This document shows positions 53,562 through 61,912 of a DNA stretch of 64,000 nt, one piece after another. Position 1 is the first letter of the stretch; each line of letters begins with the position of its first letter. The notes under the pieces are model-generated. The model did not search any database, was not told the DNA's origin, and saw only the letters and a program-made list of their open reading frames with translations. Made by a program: the position numbers and the translations under genes. Source of the stretch: Alitabrizicola rongguiensis (lineage in GTDB: Bacteria; Pseudomonadota; Alphaproteobacteria; Rhodobacterales; Rhodobacteraceae); NCBI RefSeq assembly GCF_021491355.1, contig NZ_JAKENF010000002.1:992001-1056000 (forward strand), given 5' to 3'.

Positions 53562-55042
53562 TGTCTGCCACGCGCGCCACAATTCTCGTGGTCGATGACG
53601 AGCCCCATTCGCTGACCTCGATGCGTATGGCGCTTGAGGATGAATTCGACATACGTACGGCTGGCGACGCCGAAACGGCGCTGCGGGTGCTGGACGAAGA
53701 TTGGGTGCAGGTCATCTTCTGCGACCAGCGGATGCCGGGCCGCACCGGAGTCGAGTTCCTGACCGAGGTGCGCGAGCGCTGGCCCGAGACGGTGCGGATC
53801 GTCATTACAGGCTATACCGATGCGGGCGCGATGGTTGCGGCCATCAATGAGGCAGGCATCTACCAGTTCATCACCAAGCCCTGGCATCCCGACCAGTTGC
53901 TGATGGCGGCTCGCAATGCCACACGGCTATTCCAGCTGTCGCGCGAGAATGACCGCATGGCGCTGGAGATGCGGGTGCTGACCGCGACCGCCGAAAGCCG
54001 GGTCGAAAAGCGCCGCCGGGCCTTGCGCGAGGGGCTTGGCTTCGAAACGATCCTGCGCGCGCCGAATTCGCCCATGAACGCGGTCGTCCAGGCCGCGCGG
54101 CAATTCGCCAGCTTCGATGTGCCGGTCCTGCTGATTGGCGAGCCCGGCACCGGAAAGGCGGCGCTGGCCCGCGCGATGCACTATGGCTCGCTCAGGTCGG
54201 ACCGGCCGTTCCATTCCTTTTCGCTGTCAGGTTTGCCTGATGATCTGGCGATGATCGAGCTGTTCGGGGCGAAGCGTGGCATTTTGCCCGGTGGATCGAA
54301 CAAGATCGGCCTGGTCCAGAAGGCCGAACGCGGCACGCTCTACCTGGGCGGGATCGACAGCGCCTCGCCGGCACTGCAGGTGGCGCTGCTGCGGCTTCTG
54401 ATCGAGGGGGCGTTTTCGCCCGCGGGCGGGCAAGAGATCATCGGCTCCAATCTTCGGCTGATAGCCGGTTCAGATCGCGACCTGCGGGCCCTGGTGGCCG
54501 AAGGGCGCTTCCGCGCCGACCTCTACTATGCGCTTTCGGTGACTGAGCTGGAGCTGCCGCCGCTGCGCGGGCGCCCCGGCGACATCGCATTGCACGCGCA
54601 GGCGGTGCTGATGGACATGGCATCCCGCCATGGCAAGCCCGTGCACGGCTTCGAGGCGGCGGCGCTGGAATTCCTTGAGAACTACGACTGGCCCGGAAAC
54701 CTGAGGGAGCTTTCCAACGAGGTCACGCGCATGCTGATCTTTGGCCAAGGCCCGCTCTTGGGGGCTGAACTGATCTCGCGGGCGATCTTGCAGGCCCCGC
54801 CTGGAGACAGCGGCGCCGATCGCTCGGCCGAAGCGGCGATGACCGGCGCGGGAAGCCTCAAGGACCGGATCGAACTGGTCGAGATGCGTATCCTGCGTGA
54901 GACCCTGGCCCGCCACCGCTGGAACAAGAGTCGCGCGGCGGCCGAGATGGGCCTGAGCCGCGTCGGCCTGCGGGCCAAGCTTGACCGCTACGGCATCCTG
55001 CAGCCGGGGCGGACCACGGCCGACGAAGACGAGGAGGATTGA
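53561..55042 (+). CDS. hupR: Hydrogenase response regulator HupR (NtrC family, degenerate AAA+ domain)
   Basis: A 493-residue regulator. The receiver domain (1-120) has phospho-acceptor Asp55 in FCDQRMPG. The AAA+ domain keeps Walker A (GEPGTGKA, 193-200), but the sigma-54 contact loop reads RGILPGG near 239-245 instead of GAFTGA, and Walker B reads GTLYLGGID (258-266) without the acidic pair. The Fis-type helix-turn-helix is at the end ([20 protein letters not shown]). R. capsulatus HupR activates sigma-70 transcription in the unphosphorylated form and is silenced by HupT, so the losses fit. It begins in the hypB stop. Confidence 0.93.
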   Translation: MSATRATILVVDDEPHSLTSMRMALEDEFDIRTAGDAETALRVLDEDWVQVIFCDQRMPGRTGVEFLTEVRERWPETVRIVITGYTDAGAMVAAINEAGIYQFITKPWHPDQLLMAARNATRLFQLSRENDRMALEMRVLTATAESRVEKRRRALREGLGFETILRAPNSPMNAVVQAARQFASFDVPVLLIGEPGTGKAALARAMHYGSLRSDRPFHSFSLSGLPDDLAMIELFGAKRGILPGGSNKIGLVQKAERGTLYLGGIDSASPALQVALLRLLIEGAFSPAGGQEIIGSNLRLIAGSDRDLRALVAEGRFRADLYYALSVTELELPPLRGRPGDIALHAQAVLMDMASRHGKPVHGFEAAALEFLENYDWPGNLRELSNEVTRMLIFGQGPLLGAELISRAILQAPPGDSGADRSAEAAMTGAGSLKDRIELVEMRILRETLARHRWNKSRAAAEMGLSRVGLRAKLDRYGILQPGRTTADEDEED

Positions 55043-55046
55043 AGAA

Positions 55047-55337
55047 ATGTGCCTTGGCATTCCGGGCCGGATCGTGGCCATCACCGACGAAGCGAGGCAA
55101 CTGGCGCTGGCGGAGATCTCGGGCGTCCGGCGAGAAGTGAATGTCGCCTGTATCGCGGAGGGGCCACTCGACGATCTCGTCGGAGAATGGGCCCTGATCC
55201 ATGTCGGCTTTGCCATGAGCCGCATCGACCCGGACGAAGCCGAGCGCACCCTGCAGGCGCTGCGTGATCTGGGCGAGGCACAGGAAGCGCTTGACGCGAT
55301 GGCCGAGGGCCAGAGGGCACTGGAGGCAGCGAAATGA
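55047..55337 (+). CDS. hypC: Hydrogenase maturation chaperone HypC
   Basis: The 96-residue chaperone starts MCLGIPGRIVAI, where Cys2 carries the iron-cyanide-carbonyl unit with HypD. GAGGAGGAT lies upstream and the gene begins four bases after hupR. It hands the iron unit to the hydrogenase large subunit, shared with or distinct from HupF, its paralogue at 49.1 kb. It overlaps hypD by four bases. Confidence 0.94.
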   Translation: MCLGIPGRIVAITDEARQLALAEISGVRREVNVACIAEGPLDDLVGEWALIHVGFAMSRIDPDEAERTLQALRDLGEAQEALDAMAEGQRALEAAK

Positions 55338-56473
55338 AGTTTGCCAGCGAGTTCCGCGACCCGGCCCTGGCCAAGGCTCTGCTCGCCCGCATCTCCGATG
55401 TGGCCGACCGGATCGGCGCCACGCGGGAAAAACCTGTCCACATCATGGAGATCTGCGGCGGGCATACGCACTCGATCTTCCGATACGGTCTCGACAAGCT
55501 GATCCATCCCGGCGTCGAGTTCATCCACGGGCCGGGCTGTCCGGTTTGCGTGCTGCCGATGTCGCGGGTCGATGAATGCGTCGAGATCGCGATGCGGCCG
55601 GAGGTGATCTTCACCACCTTTGGCGACGCCATGCGGGTGCCCGGCCACAGGATGAGCCTGATGCAGGCCAAGGCGGGAGGAGCCGACATCCGCATGGTCT
55701 ATTCGCCACTCGACGCGCTGGAACTCGCCCGCCGCAACCCTGACCGTGAGGTGGTCTTCTTCGGCCTCGGATTCGAGACGACGACACCTTCGACCGCACT
55801 CAGCATCCAGCAAGCGGCGCGAGAGAGGCTGACCAACTTCACCGTCTTCTGCAACCACATCACCGTGCCCGAACCGATCAAGGCGCTGCTCGACGATCCT
55901 GACATGATGCTCGACGGCTTCATCGGGCCGGGCCATGTCAGCATGGTGATTGGGACCCGACCCTACGACTTCATCGCGCGGGACTATGGCAAGCCGATCG
56001 TGGTGGCCGGGTTCGAGCCGACCGATCTGCTGCAATCGGTCCTGATGGTGTTGACCCAGATCGCGGAGGGGCGTGCGGCAGTCGAGAACCAGTATGCCCG
56101 GGTTGTGCCAGAGGATGGAAACCCGGTCAGTCTGGCCGCCATCGCCGACGTCTACGAACGCCGCCCCTCCTTCGAGTGGCGGGGCCTAGGCGAGATCGAC
56201 GCAAGCGGGCTGCGCATCCGCCCGAAATACCGCCCCTTCGACGCCGAGGAAAAGTTCGGGATCGGCTACGCGGTCGGACGCAAGGCGGTCGATGAGCCGG
56301 AGGGCTGCGCCTGCGGAGCGGTGATGACCGGACGGATCAAACCGACCGCCTGCCCGCAATTCGGCAAGGGCTGCACCCCCGACATGCCCCTTGGCGCGTT
56401 GATGGTGTCGTCTGAAGGGGCCTGTGCCGCCTACTGGCAATATGGTGGGTCGCGCGGGCTGGCGGCTGAATGA
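55334..56473 (+). CDS. hypD: Hydrogenase maturation protein HypD
   Basis: A 379-residue iron-sulphur protein on which the Fe(CN)2CO unit is built. The conserved segments are EICGGHTHSIFRYG, HGPGCPVCVLP, GFETTTPSTA, FIGPGHVSMVIG, and the C-terminal cluster-binding cysteines (GCACG, CPQFGKGCTP). It overlaps hypC (ATGA) and is followed by a palindromic intergenic element. Nothing unusual in length or motifs. Confidence 0.95.
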   Translation: MKFASEFRDPALAKALLARISDVADRIGATREKPVHIMEICGGHTHSIFRYGLDKLIHPGVEFIHGPGCPVCVLPMSRVDECVEIAMRPEVIFTTFGDAMRVPGHRMSLMQAKAGGADIRMVYSPLDALELARRNPDREVVFFGLGFETTTPSTALSIQQAARERLTNFTVFCNHITVPEPIKALLDDPDMMLDGFIGPGHVSMVIGTRPYDFIARDYGKPIVVAGFEPTDLLQSVLMVLTQIAEGRAAVENQYARVVPEDGNPVSLAAIADVYERRPSFEWRGLGEIDASGLRIRPKYRPFDAEEKFGIGYAVGRKAVDEPEGCACGAVMTGRIKPTACPQFGKGCTPDMPLGALMVSSEGACAAYWQYGGSRGLAAE

Positions 56474-56530
56474 GGGGGCGCTGCCCCTCTCCGCCTGAAG
56501 GCGGCTCACCCCCGAGACATTTATGAGCAG
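56471..56530. repeat. Palindromic intergenic element between hypD and hypE
   Basis: Two hairpins lie side by side: GAGGGG-N6-CCCCTC (56472-56489) and CCGCC-TGAA-GGCGG (56491-56504). They are followed by CCCCGAGACATTTATGAGCA. This layout resembles small dispersed palindromes often seen between genes in Rhodobacteraceae. It may stabilise the transcript end or weaken read-through into hypE. Copies elsewhere cannot be checked here. Confidence 0.5.
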
Positions 56531-56533
56531 AAG

Positions 56534-57568
56534 ATGGAGGCAGCCTTGGCGCTGAGAGACCGGATCGTGACCCTTGCCCATGGCGGCGGCGGTCGTGCGA
56601 TGCGCGACCTGATCGAGACCGTCTTCACGCCGGTTTTCGAACCGCCTGGGATGGAGGATCAGGCGCGGCTGATGGATGCCGCCCTGCAAGAACCAGGGGC
56701 GCGGCTCGCCTTTACAACCGACAGTTTCGTGGTGACGCCGGTCGAGTTCCCTGGTGGCGACATCGGCACGCTCGCGGTCTGCGGCACGATCAATGACCTC
56801 GCGGTTGGCGGGGCACGGCCCCTGTGGCTGTCGGCGGCCTTCATCATCGAGGAAGGCTGCGAGGTCGAACTGCTCGAGCGGGTCGTGGCCTCGATGCAGC
56901 GCGAAGCAGCGGCGGCGGGTGTGCGGATCGTGACGGGCGATACCAAGGTCGTCGGGCGCGGGGCGGCGGACCGGCTCTTTGTCACCACCTCAGGGGTGGG
57001 CGTGATCCCCCCCGGGCGCGAGCTTTCGGCGGCTCGGGTGCAGCCGGGCCACGTGGCGATCGTGAACGGGGTACTCGGGGATCACGGCGCGACGATTCTT
57101 GCGGCGCGGGGTGACCTCGCGCTGTCGACGGATCTGAGGAGCGACTGCGCCGCGCTCGGGCATCTGATGGAAGCAGTCCTCGCGGTCGCGCCGGGAACGT
57201 CCTGTGCGCGGGACGCGACAAGAGGCGGGCTCGCCTCGGCCCTGAACGAGATCGCCGCGGCGGCTGGTGTGGGAGTGGTGGTCGAGGAAGACGCCCTGCC
57301 TCTGCGCGACGAGGTCCGCGGGATGTGCGAGATCCTTGGCCTCGACCCGCTCTATCTGGCCAACGAGGGCACGCTGGTGGCCTTTGTGCCAGAGTCGGAA
57401 GCAGATGCGGCCTTGGCCGCCATGCGGAGCCGTGCCGAAGGCCGCAACGCGGTCGTCGTCGGGCGGGCAGTGCAGGCGCATCCGGGGCAGGTGCGCATGG
57501 CGACGTCTTTTGGCGGAATGCGGGTCGTCGACATGCTCGTCGGAGAGCAATTGCCGCGGATCTGCTGA
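56534..57568 (+). CDS. hypE: Hydrogenase maturation protein HypE
   Basis: This 344-residue PurM-like ATPase converts the carbamoyl group received from HypF into thiocyanate on its C-terminal cysteine. The protein ends PRIC, as required, and begins with VTLAHGGGGRAMRDLI. Other motifs are TTDSFVVTPVEFPGGD and GDTKVVGRG. An ATG at 56534 has no good ribosome-binding site. A TTG at 56546 stands five bases after GGAGG and is a likely true start, giving 340 residues. It closes the hydrogenase locus. Confidence 0.94.
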   Translation: MEAALALRDRIVTLAHGGGGRAMRDLIETVFTPVFEPPGMEDQARLMDAALQEPGARLAFTTDSFVVTPVEFPGGDIGTLAVCGTINDLAVGGARPLWLSAAFIIEEGCEVELLERVVASMQREAAAAGVRIVTGDTKVVGRGAADRLFVTTSGVGVIPPGRELSAARVQPGHVAIVNGVLGDHGATILAARGDLALSTDLRSDCAALGHLMEAVLAVAPGTSCARDATRGGLASALNEIAAAAGVGVVVEEDALPLRDEVRGMCEILGLDPLYLANEGTLVAFVPESEADAALAAMRSRAEGRNAVVVGRAVQAHPGQVRMATSFGGMRVVDMLVGEQLPRIC

Positions 57569-57872
57569 GGTGGGCGCCTGCAACCCGTCACTTGCGGGGA
57601 TCGTTCGGCCGTAGAAGAGTACGGGCATCGCCGAGGGCGACAAAATGGAACTGCGGCAGCCAATCGAAGATCACCGGGCGATTGGCCGCGACGCCCGTCG
57701 ATCATCGTTTTTGCGGCCTCCATCCAGTGGCAAGGCGCGGCTGACCGCTGGTCGCGGAAGACCCTAAGGACGGCACATCGAACCGGGCAGAGTTTGGCAG
57801 CGTCCGTCAGAGGGATGGATCGGAACCCGAGCGGACTGTATGGTCGGACCTGTTCCCTCCACGAGACCGAGC
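57569..57872. other. Intergenic region after the hydrogenase locus
   Basis: These 304 bp separate hypE from the PNPOx-like gene. No promoter, terminator or RNA stands out. A 37-codon minus-strand stretch (57588-57701) ending RTLLRPNDPRK looks protein-like but has no good start and no family I know. It may be a gene remnant or chance. Confidence 0.35.
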
Positions 57873-58424
57873 ATGCCGACGTATCAGTCTCCAGCTTCTC
57901 CTCAGGATGAGGCCCGCCTTCGGCAGCGGAGCGCCCATGCATTCGGCCCAGAGAACCCGCTGACGGAAGAACTCGTCACCTTCCTGCAAAGCGGGATCAG
58001 CATTCTCATCGGCACGGTCGAGCCCAACGGCGTTCCCTTGCCACGCCTGGCCCATGGCTGCCGCGTAACCGACATTGGGACGGTGCGGGTTATTCTCTGC
58101 CGCCGTGCAGCTGCCCGGACGATCGAAGCGATCGATGCCGGCCAGCCCGTTGCCGCGACCTTCTCGCGGCCCGAGGATCATCGTTCGATCCAACTCAAGG
58201 CCCGATCGGCCCGTGTGGTCTCCGTCGAGCAGGAGGATGTGAAAGCCACCGCGCGCCAATCCGGCCATTTCGCCGATGTTCTGGCCGAGTTCATCTTCGC
58301 ACGGGAGTTTGCCGAAGCCTATGTCGGCTACTGGCCAGAGCTTCTTGGGGTGATCGAATTCACCCCTGATCAGGCGTTCGTCCAGACGCCTGGCCCAGGT
58401 GCAGGAGCTGCGCTGAGCGAATGA
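57873..58424 (+). CDS. Pyridoxamine 5'-phosphate oxidase-like FMN-binding split-barrel protein
   Basis: A 183-residue protein of the PNPOx-like split-barrel superfamily. The central part (ISILIGTVEPNGVPLPRLAHGCR and VRVILCRRAAARTIEAI) forms the barrel that usually holds FMN, F420 or haem. I chose the ATG at 57873 (MPTYQSPASPQD); an open frame extends 11 codons upstream. The ribosome-binding site is weak. It overlaps the next gene, which starts with a second split-barrel domain, so the two probably act together. Function unknown; a redox or flavin-binding role is inference. Confidence 0.75.
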   Translation: MPTYQSPASPQDEARLRQRSAHAFGPENPLTEELVTFLQSGISILIGTVEPNGVPLPRLAHGCRVTDIGTVRVILCRRAAARTIEAIDAGQPVAATFSRPEDHRSIQLKARSARVVSVEQEDVKATARQSGHFADVLAEFIFAREFAEAYVGYWPELLGVIEFTPDQAFVQTPGPGAGAALSE

Positions 58425-59788
58425 TGGCAGCCACCCCCATTTCGCTCGCCCCGCTGCGCAGGTCCTTGGAAGGGATCGTCGCAGCGGTGCTTGCCACGCG
58501 GGATAGAGCCGGGACTCCGAATATCTCGATGATCTCGCAGGTGCATTATGTCGACGACCAGCATGTTGCGCTGTCCTACCAGTTCTTCAACAAGACCCGG
58601 CGCAACCTGCTCGAGACGCGGCTCGCCTCGGTCGAGGTGGCAGATCCGCTGACCAATGCCACGCACCGGCTGACGCTCGAATACCTCGAGACCCAAAGCG
58701 CGGGCCCGGTCTTCGAAGAGATGCGCGCCAAGCTGGCAGGCATCGCGTCGCATACCGGGATGGCGGGCGTCTTTCGGTTGCTGGGCGCCGACATCTTCCG
58801 GGTGACGGACATCGAAGCGGTGCCCAGCCACCTTTTGCCCGAGCCGACGAACCCGCGCGACCCGCTGAAGGCCCTACGCCTGTCTTCTGCTCGCTTGCGA
58901 TCCTGCAGCGATCTGACAGCCCTGTTCGATGCCACCGTCGACTGCCTGACCGGCCAGTTCGGCGTTGAGCATTGCATGATCCTGATGCTGGACCCGGACG
59001 CGGAGCGGTTCTTCACCTTGGTGTCGCGCGGCTATGCCGCATCGGGCATCGGATCCGAAATCCTTCTCGGCGAGGGCATCATCGGTGTTGCGGCCCGCGA
59101 GCGCGTGCCCATCCGCATCAACCACATGACCGCCGACTACCGCTACGGCGCCGCGATCCGCGAGTCTGTCATTGGGTCTGGCATCGAATGGCAGGCGGCG
59201 ACCGAGATTCCCTTCCCGGGGCTCGACTCTCCCTCCAGCCAGCTCGCGATCCCGATCATGGTGCAGGACAAGGTCTTTGGCGTCCTTTTCGTGGAAAGCG
59301 AGCAGCCGATGCGCTTCTGGCACGATGACGAAGACGCGATGGCCGTCCTTGCCGATGTGCTTGGCGCGTGCATCAGTTCGCTGTCCGATTGCGAGGTAGA
59401 CATCCCAGAGGTCGAGACAGAGCGCGCACCGCCTCCCATCGCGCGGTCGGTCACTGTGCGGCATTTCACTCGCGACGACAGCGTCTTTCTGGATCATGAC
59501 TATCTGATCAAGGGCGTCGCCGGCGCGATCCTGTGGCTGCTGCTGCGCCAACATGCGACGACTGGTCGAACCGAGTTTACCACACGGGAGCTGAGGCTGG
59601 ATTCAACACTTCGCCTTCCGCAGCATTCCGAGAACCTTGATGCCAGGCTTGTCCTGCTGCGCAATCGGCTGAATGAAAGGTCTGCGCCAATCCGACTCGA
59701 AAAGAGCGGACGCGGCAAACTGAGGCTCTGCGTGGCCGGTGGGGTGACCCTGGAATCCGTAGGTGCCGAAACGCCTTTGAGCGTTTAG
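58421..59788 (+). CDS. PNPOx-like, GAF and winged-helix-like fusion, putative redox-sensing regulator
   Basis: This 455-residue protein has three parts. Residues 1-140 are a PNPOx-like split barrel (VAAVLATRDRAGTPNISMIS). Residues about 155-320 are a GAF domain (FDATVDCLTGQFGVEHCMIL, GEGIIGVAARERVPIRIN, KVFGVLFVESE). Residues 345-455 look like a winged helix of the OmpR kind (LDARLVLLRNRLNE, then IRLEKSGRGKLRLCV). I know no characterised protein of this layout. It could bind flavin and a small ligand and act on DNA; phased direct repeats lie directly after its stop codon. The winged-helix call is by pattern only. Confidence 0.7.
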   Translation: MMAATPISLAPLRRSLEGIVAAVLATRDRAGTPNISMISQVHYVDDQHVALSYQFFNKTRRNLLETRLASVEVADPLTNATHRLTLEYLETQSAGPVFEEMRAKLAGIASHTGMAGVFRLLGADIFRVTDIEAVPSHLLPEPTNPRDPLKALRLSSARLRSCSDLTALFDATVDCLTGQFGVEHCMILMLDPDAERFFTLVSRGYAASGIGSEILLGEGIIGVAARERVPIRINHMTADYRYGAAIRESVIGSGIEWQAATEIPFPGLDSPSSQLAIPIMVQDKVFGVLFVESEQPMRFWHDDEDAMAVLADVLGACISSLSDCEVDIPEVETERAPPPIARSVTVRHFTRDDSVFLDHDYLIKGVAGAILWLLLRQHATTGRTEFTTRELRLDSTLRLPQHSENLDARLVLLRNRLNERSAPIRLEKSGRGKLRLCVAGGVTLESVGAETPLSV

Positions 59789-59855
59789 CAAAAACTTAGC
59801 AATCTTTGCAGGAACACTTAGCAGGCGTCCGATCACGTGCCGGACTAAGCAATCT
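59785..59855. repeat. Array of TTAGCA-type direct repeats upstream of the FAD oxidoreductase gene
   Basis: TTAGCA occurs at 59785, 59796 and 59818, that is 11 and 22 bp apart, with a TTTGCA at 59805 and a TAAGCA at 59846. The longer unit ACTTAGCAATCT (59794) recurs as ACTAAGCAATCT (59844). Helical-turn spacing suggests binding of a protein along one face of the DNA. The next gene starts at 59949. Confidence 0.5.
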
Positions 59856-59948
59856 CCTGTCGAAAACGCACAGAACCGGCTGACGCCAACGAGGATAGGG
59901 AATGCCCTTTCCCGGCAAGTCCGGTTTGTGCCCAGTGAGGAGAGAGAC

Positions 59949-61331
59949 ATGAACATCGACGCTTTCAGGGCGGCCGTGAAGGGTGCCGTCATAACTGCAG
60001 ACGAGCCAGACTTTGGCGCCGCCGCGGACGCCGTCCTTTGGAATGGCCGCAAGCAGGCGGCGGCGCCACGACTGATCGTGAAAGCCGCCTGTGTGCCCGA
60101 CGTCATTCACGCAATCAGGTTCGCGGCCGAGCATGAGTTGCGTGTTTCGCCCCGTGGGGGCGGCCACAACTTCTCGGGAATCGCAGCACAGCGCGCGCTG
60201 GTGCTTGACCTGTCGGGATTGAACCACGTTTGGATCGACAGCGAGGCACGCATCGCCGAGGTCGGCCCGGCTGTGACAAATGGCGAACTGGCCAGCCAAC
60301 TCGGGGCAAGAGGGCTTGCATTCCCCGTTGGGCATTGCGCGACGGTGCCGATGTCGGGCTATCTTCTGGGCGGCGGGATCGGCTGGAATTCGGGTGCCTG
60401 GGGCTTTGGTTTTGCCAATGTCGACAGCATCGACGTAGTGCTGGCCGACGGTGCGCTGCGCCGCGTCAGCGAGACCGAAGACCCCGAGATCTTCTGGGCG
60501 GCGCGCGGCGGTGGTCCGGAATTCTTCGGCGTCGTCGTCGGCTACAGGCTGCGGCTCAAGGCGCTGCCTCGCGCGATGACGACGGTCGTAAGGGTCTACC
60601 CGCTCGCGCATGTGCCGCAGATTCTTGCCTGGAAACAGGCAATGATGGAGGTGCTGCCGAACCATGTCGAGTTCACCACGGCAATGACCAGCGCACCTGG
60701 ATCTGACGGGGCAGTGAAGGTAGCGCTCGCGATTGCCACGGTATTCGCCGACGAACCGGAAGAAGCCACGGCGATTCACGCGAAGATTGCAGCTTCCGCG
60801 CCGGAGGGTGCTTTGGTGGTCGAGCCGGAACTGGCAACGCCCTTCGCCGTACTTTACGATATCATCGGACGCTTCTTCCCGGTCGGGCACCGCTACGCGG
60901 TCGATTCCTCTTGGTCTGACGATCGGGCGGCAGACTATGTCGCCGGTTTGGCGGAAGGGATCGTGTCGGCGCCCTCGGCGGAGACTTTTGCGCTTGCAGT
61001 GGTGATGCCGCCCAACCGTCCGGTTCCGCCCGACGCTGCCTTCTCGAAGCACGGCGCGGTTTGGGGCTGCATATACACGGTCTGGGAGAAGTCCGAGGAT
61101 GACGCAGCGAACCTGGGCTGGCTGCGCAGCACTGCCGACAAACTCGAGCCCTCGGTGACTGGCCATTATGTCGGCGAGGCCGATCTGGAACGGCCGGAAC
61201 GGCGCAATGGTTGCCATTCGCCTGCGGCACTCGGGCGTCTGCGAGCGCTACAGGCGATCTACGATCCGAAGGGCATGTTCCTTCGCCCCCTACCCGACAC
61301 GCGGAACACATCCTTGCCCATCGCAGCTTGA
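59949..61331 (+). CDS. BBE-type FAD-linked oxidoreductase
   Basis: A 460-residue enzyme of the FAD-binding type 4 (PCMH) family with a C-terminal berberine-bridge-like part. His73 in RGGGHNFSG and Cys130 in VGHCATVPMSGYLLGGG are the pair that hold FAD by two covalent bonds in this family. The end has the BBE-like YDPKGMFLRPLP. No signal peptide is visible. GAGGAGAGAGAC precedes the ATG. A cytochrome c gene follows after 15 bp, so electrons probably go to cytochrome c rather than only to oxygen. The substrate, probably a sugar or alcohol, is unknown. Confidence 0.87.
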   Translation: MNIDAFRAAVKGAVITADEPDFGAAADAVLWNGRKQAAAPRLIVKAACVPDVIHAIRFAAEHELRVSPRGGGHNFSGIAAQRALVLDLSGLNHVWIDSEARIAEVGPAVTNGELASQLGARGLAFPVGHCATVPMSGYLLGGGIGWNSGAWGFGFANVDSIDVVLADGALRRVSETEDPEIFWAARGGGPEFFGVVVGYRLRLKALPRAMTTVVRVYPLAHVPQILAWKQAMMEVLPNHVEFTTAMTSAPGSDGAVKVALAIATVFADEPEEATAIHAKIAASAPEGALVVEPELATPFAVLYDIIGRFFPVGHRYAVDSSWSDDRAADYVAGLAEGIVSAPSAETFALAVVMPPNRPVPPDAAFSKHGAVWGCIYTVWEKSEDDAANLGWLRSTADKLEPSVTGHYVGEADLERPERRNGCHSPAALGRLRALQAIYDPKGMFLRPLPDTRNTSLPIAA

Positions 61332-61346
61332 ACGAAAGGGAACGAC

Positions 61347-61847
61347 ATGAAGATCCAATATCTGGCCACGACGGTCGTATGGGCGGCTTTGGCGAATTCT
61401 GCCATCGCAGACGAGGCACTGGTTGCGCGCGGAGCCTATCTTGCCCGCATCATGGACTGCGCCGGTTGCCACATGCCGCGTAATCCGCAGGGCATGCCGA
61501 TCGAGGAAGCCGGCCTGTCTGGTGGAACGGTTGGCTTCGAGATCCCGGGCCTTGGCATTTTCTGGCCGCCGAACCTGACGCCGGATGCCTCCGGTCTCGG
61601 GGGATGGAGCCAGGCGGACATCGCCACAGCACTCAGGACCGGCACGCGGCCGGACGGGCGGATCCTTGCCCCGGCGATGCCATGGCCTTCCTACGCTGCA
61701 CTCAGCGACGACGACATGCAGGCGCTGACGGCCTACCTCGCGTCGATGCCGGCAGTCAGCACCGAGCGCCTCGATCCTGTCGTCGATGCCAAGGCTGCGC
61801 GCGCACCGTTCTACAAGGTCGTCCTTCCAGGCCAGTCCGGTGGTTGA
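61347..61847 (+). CDS. Periplasmic class I cytochrome c
   Basis: The 166-residue precursor has a signal peptide of about 21 residues ending SAIA, a CAGCH haem site (Cys38, Cys41, His42) and axial Met111 in ILAPAMPW. It is a mono-haem cytochrome c similar to the electron-accepting subunits of dehydrogenases (NLTPDASGLGGWSQADIATA is typical). It forms an operon with the FAD oxidoreductase. The oxidoreductase lacks a visible export signal while the cytochrome is exported, so how they meet is open. Confidence 0.9.
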   Translation: MKIQYLATTVVWAALANSAIADEALVARGAYLARIMDCAGCHMPRNPQGMPIEEAGLSGGTVGFEIPGLGIFWPPNLTPDASGLGGWSQADIATALRTGTRPDGRILAPAMPWPSYAALSDDDMQALTAYLASMPAVSTERLDPVVDAKAARAPFYKVVLPGQSGG

Positions 61848-61860
61848 GACGCAAAAGAAG

Positions 61861-61887
61861 GGCGCCTGCGTGGGAAACGCGGGCGCC
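61861..61887. terminator. Strong hairpin terminator between convergent genes
   Basis: GGCGCC-T-GCGT, GGGAA loop, ACGC-G-GGCGCC form an 11 bp stem with one T-G pair. Read leftward, the stem is followed by CTTCTTTT, so it should end the DoxX-like transcript. Read rightward it may also end the cytochrome transcript, although no T-tract follows there. Confidence 0.7.
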
Positions 61888-61912
61888 TGGCCCAGTTCCA
61901 GACCGTTGTCCG

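Noticed and set aside
57588-57701. A 37-codon minus-strand stretch ending RTLLRPNDPRK as a possible gene remnant
   Set aside because: No start codon with a ribosome-binding site, a stop directly upstream and no family match; too short to call a pseudogene.
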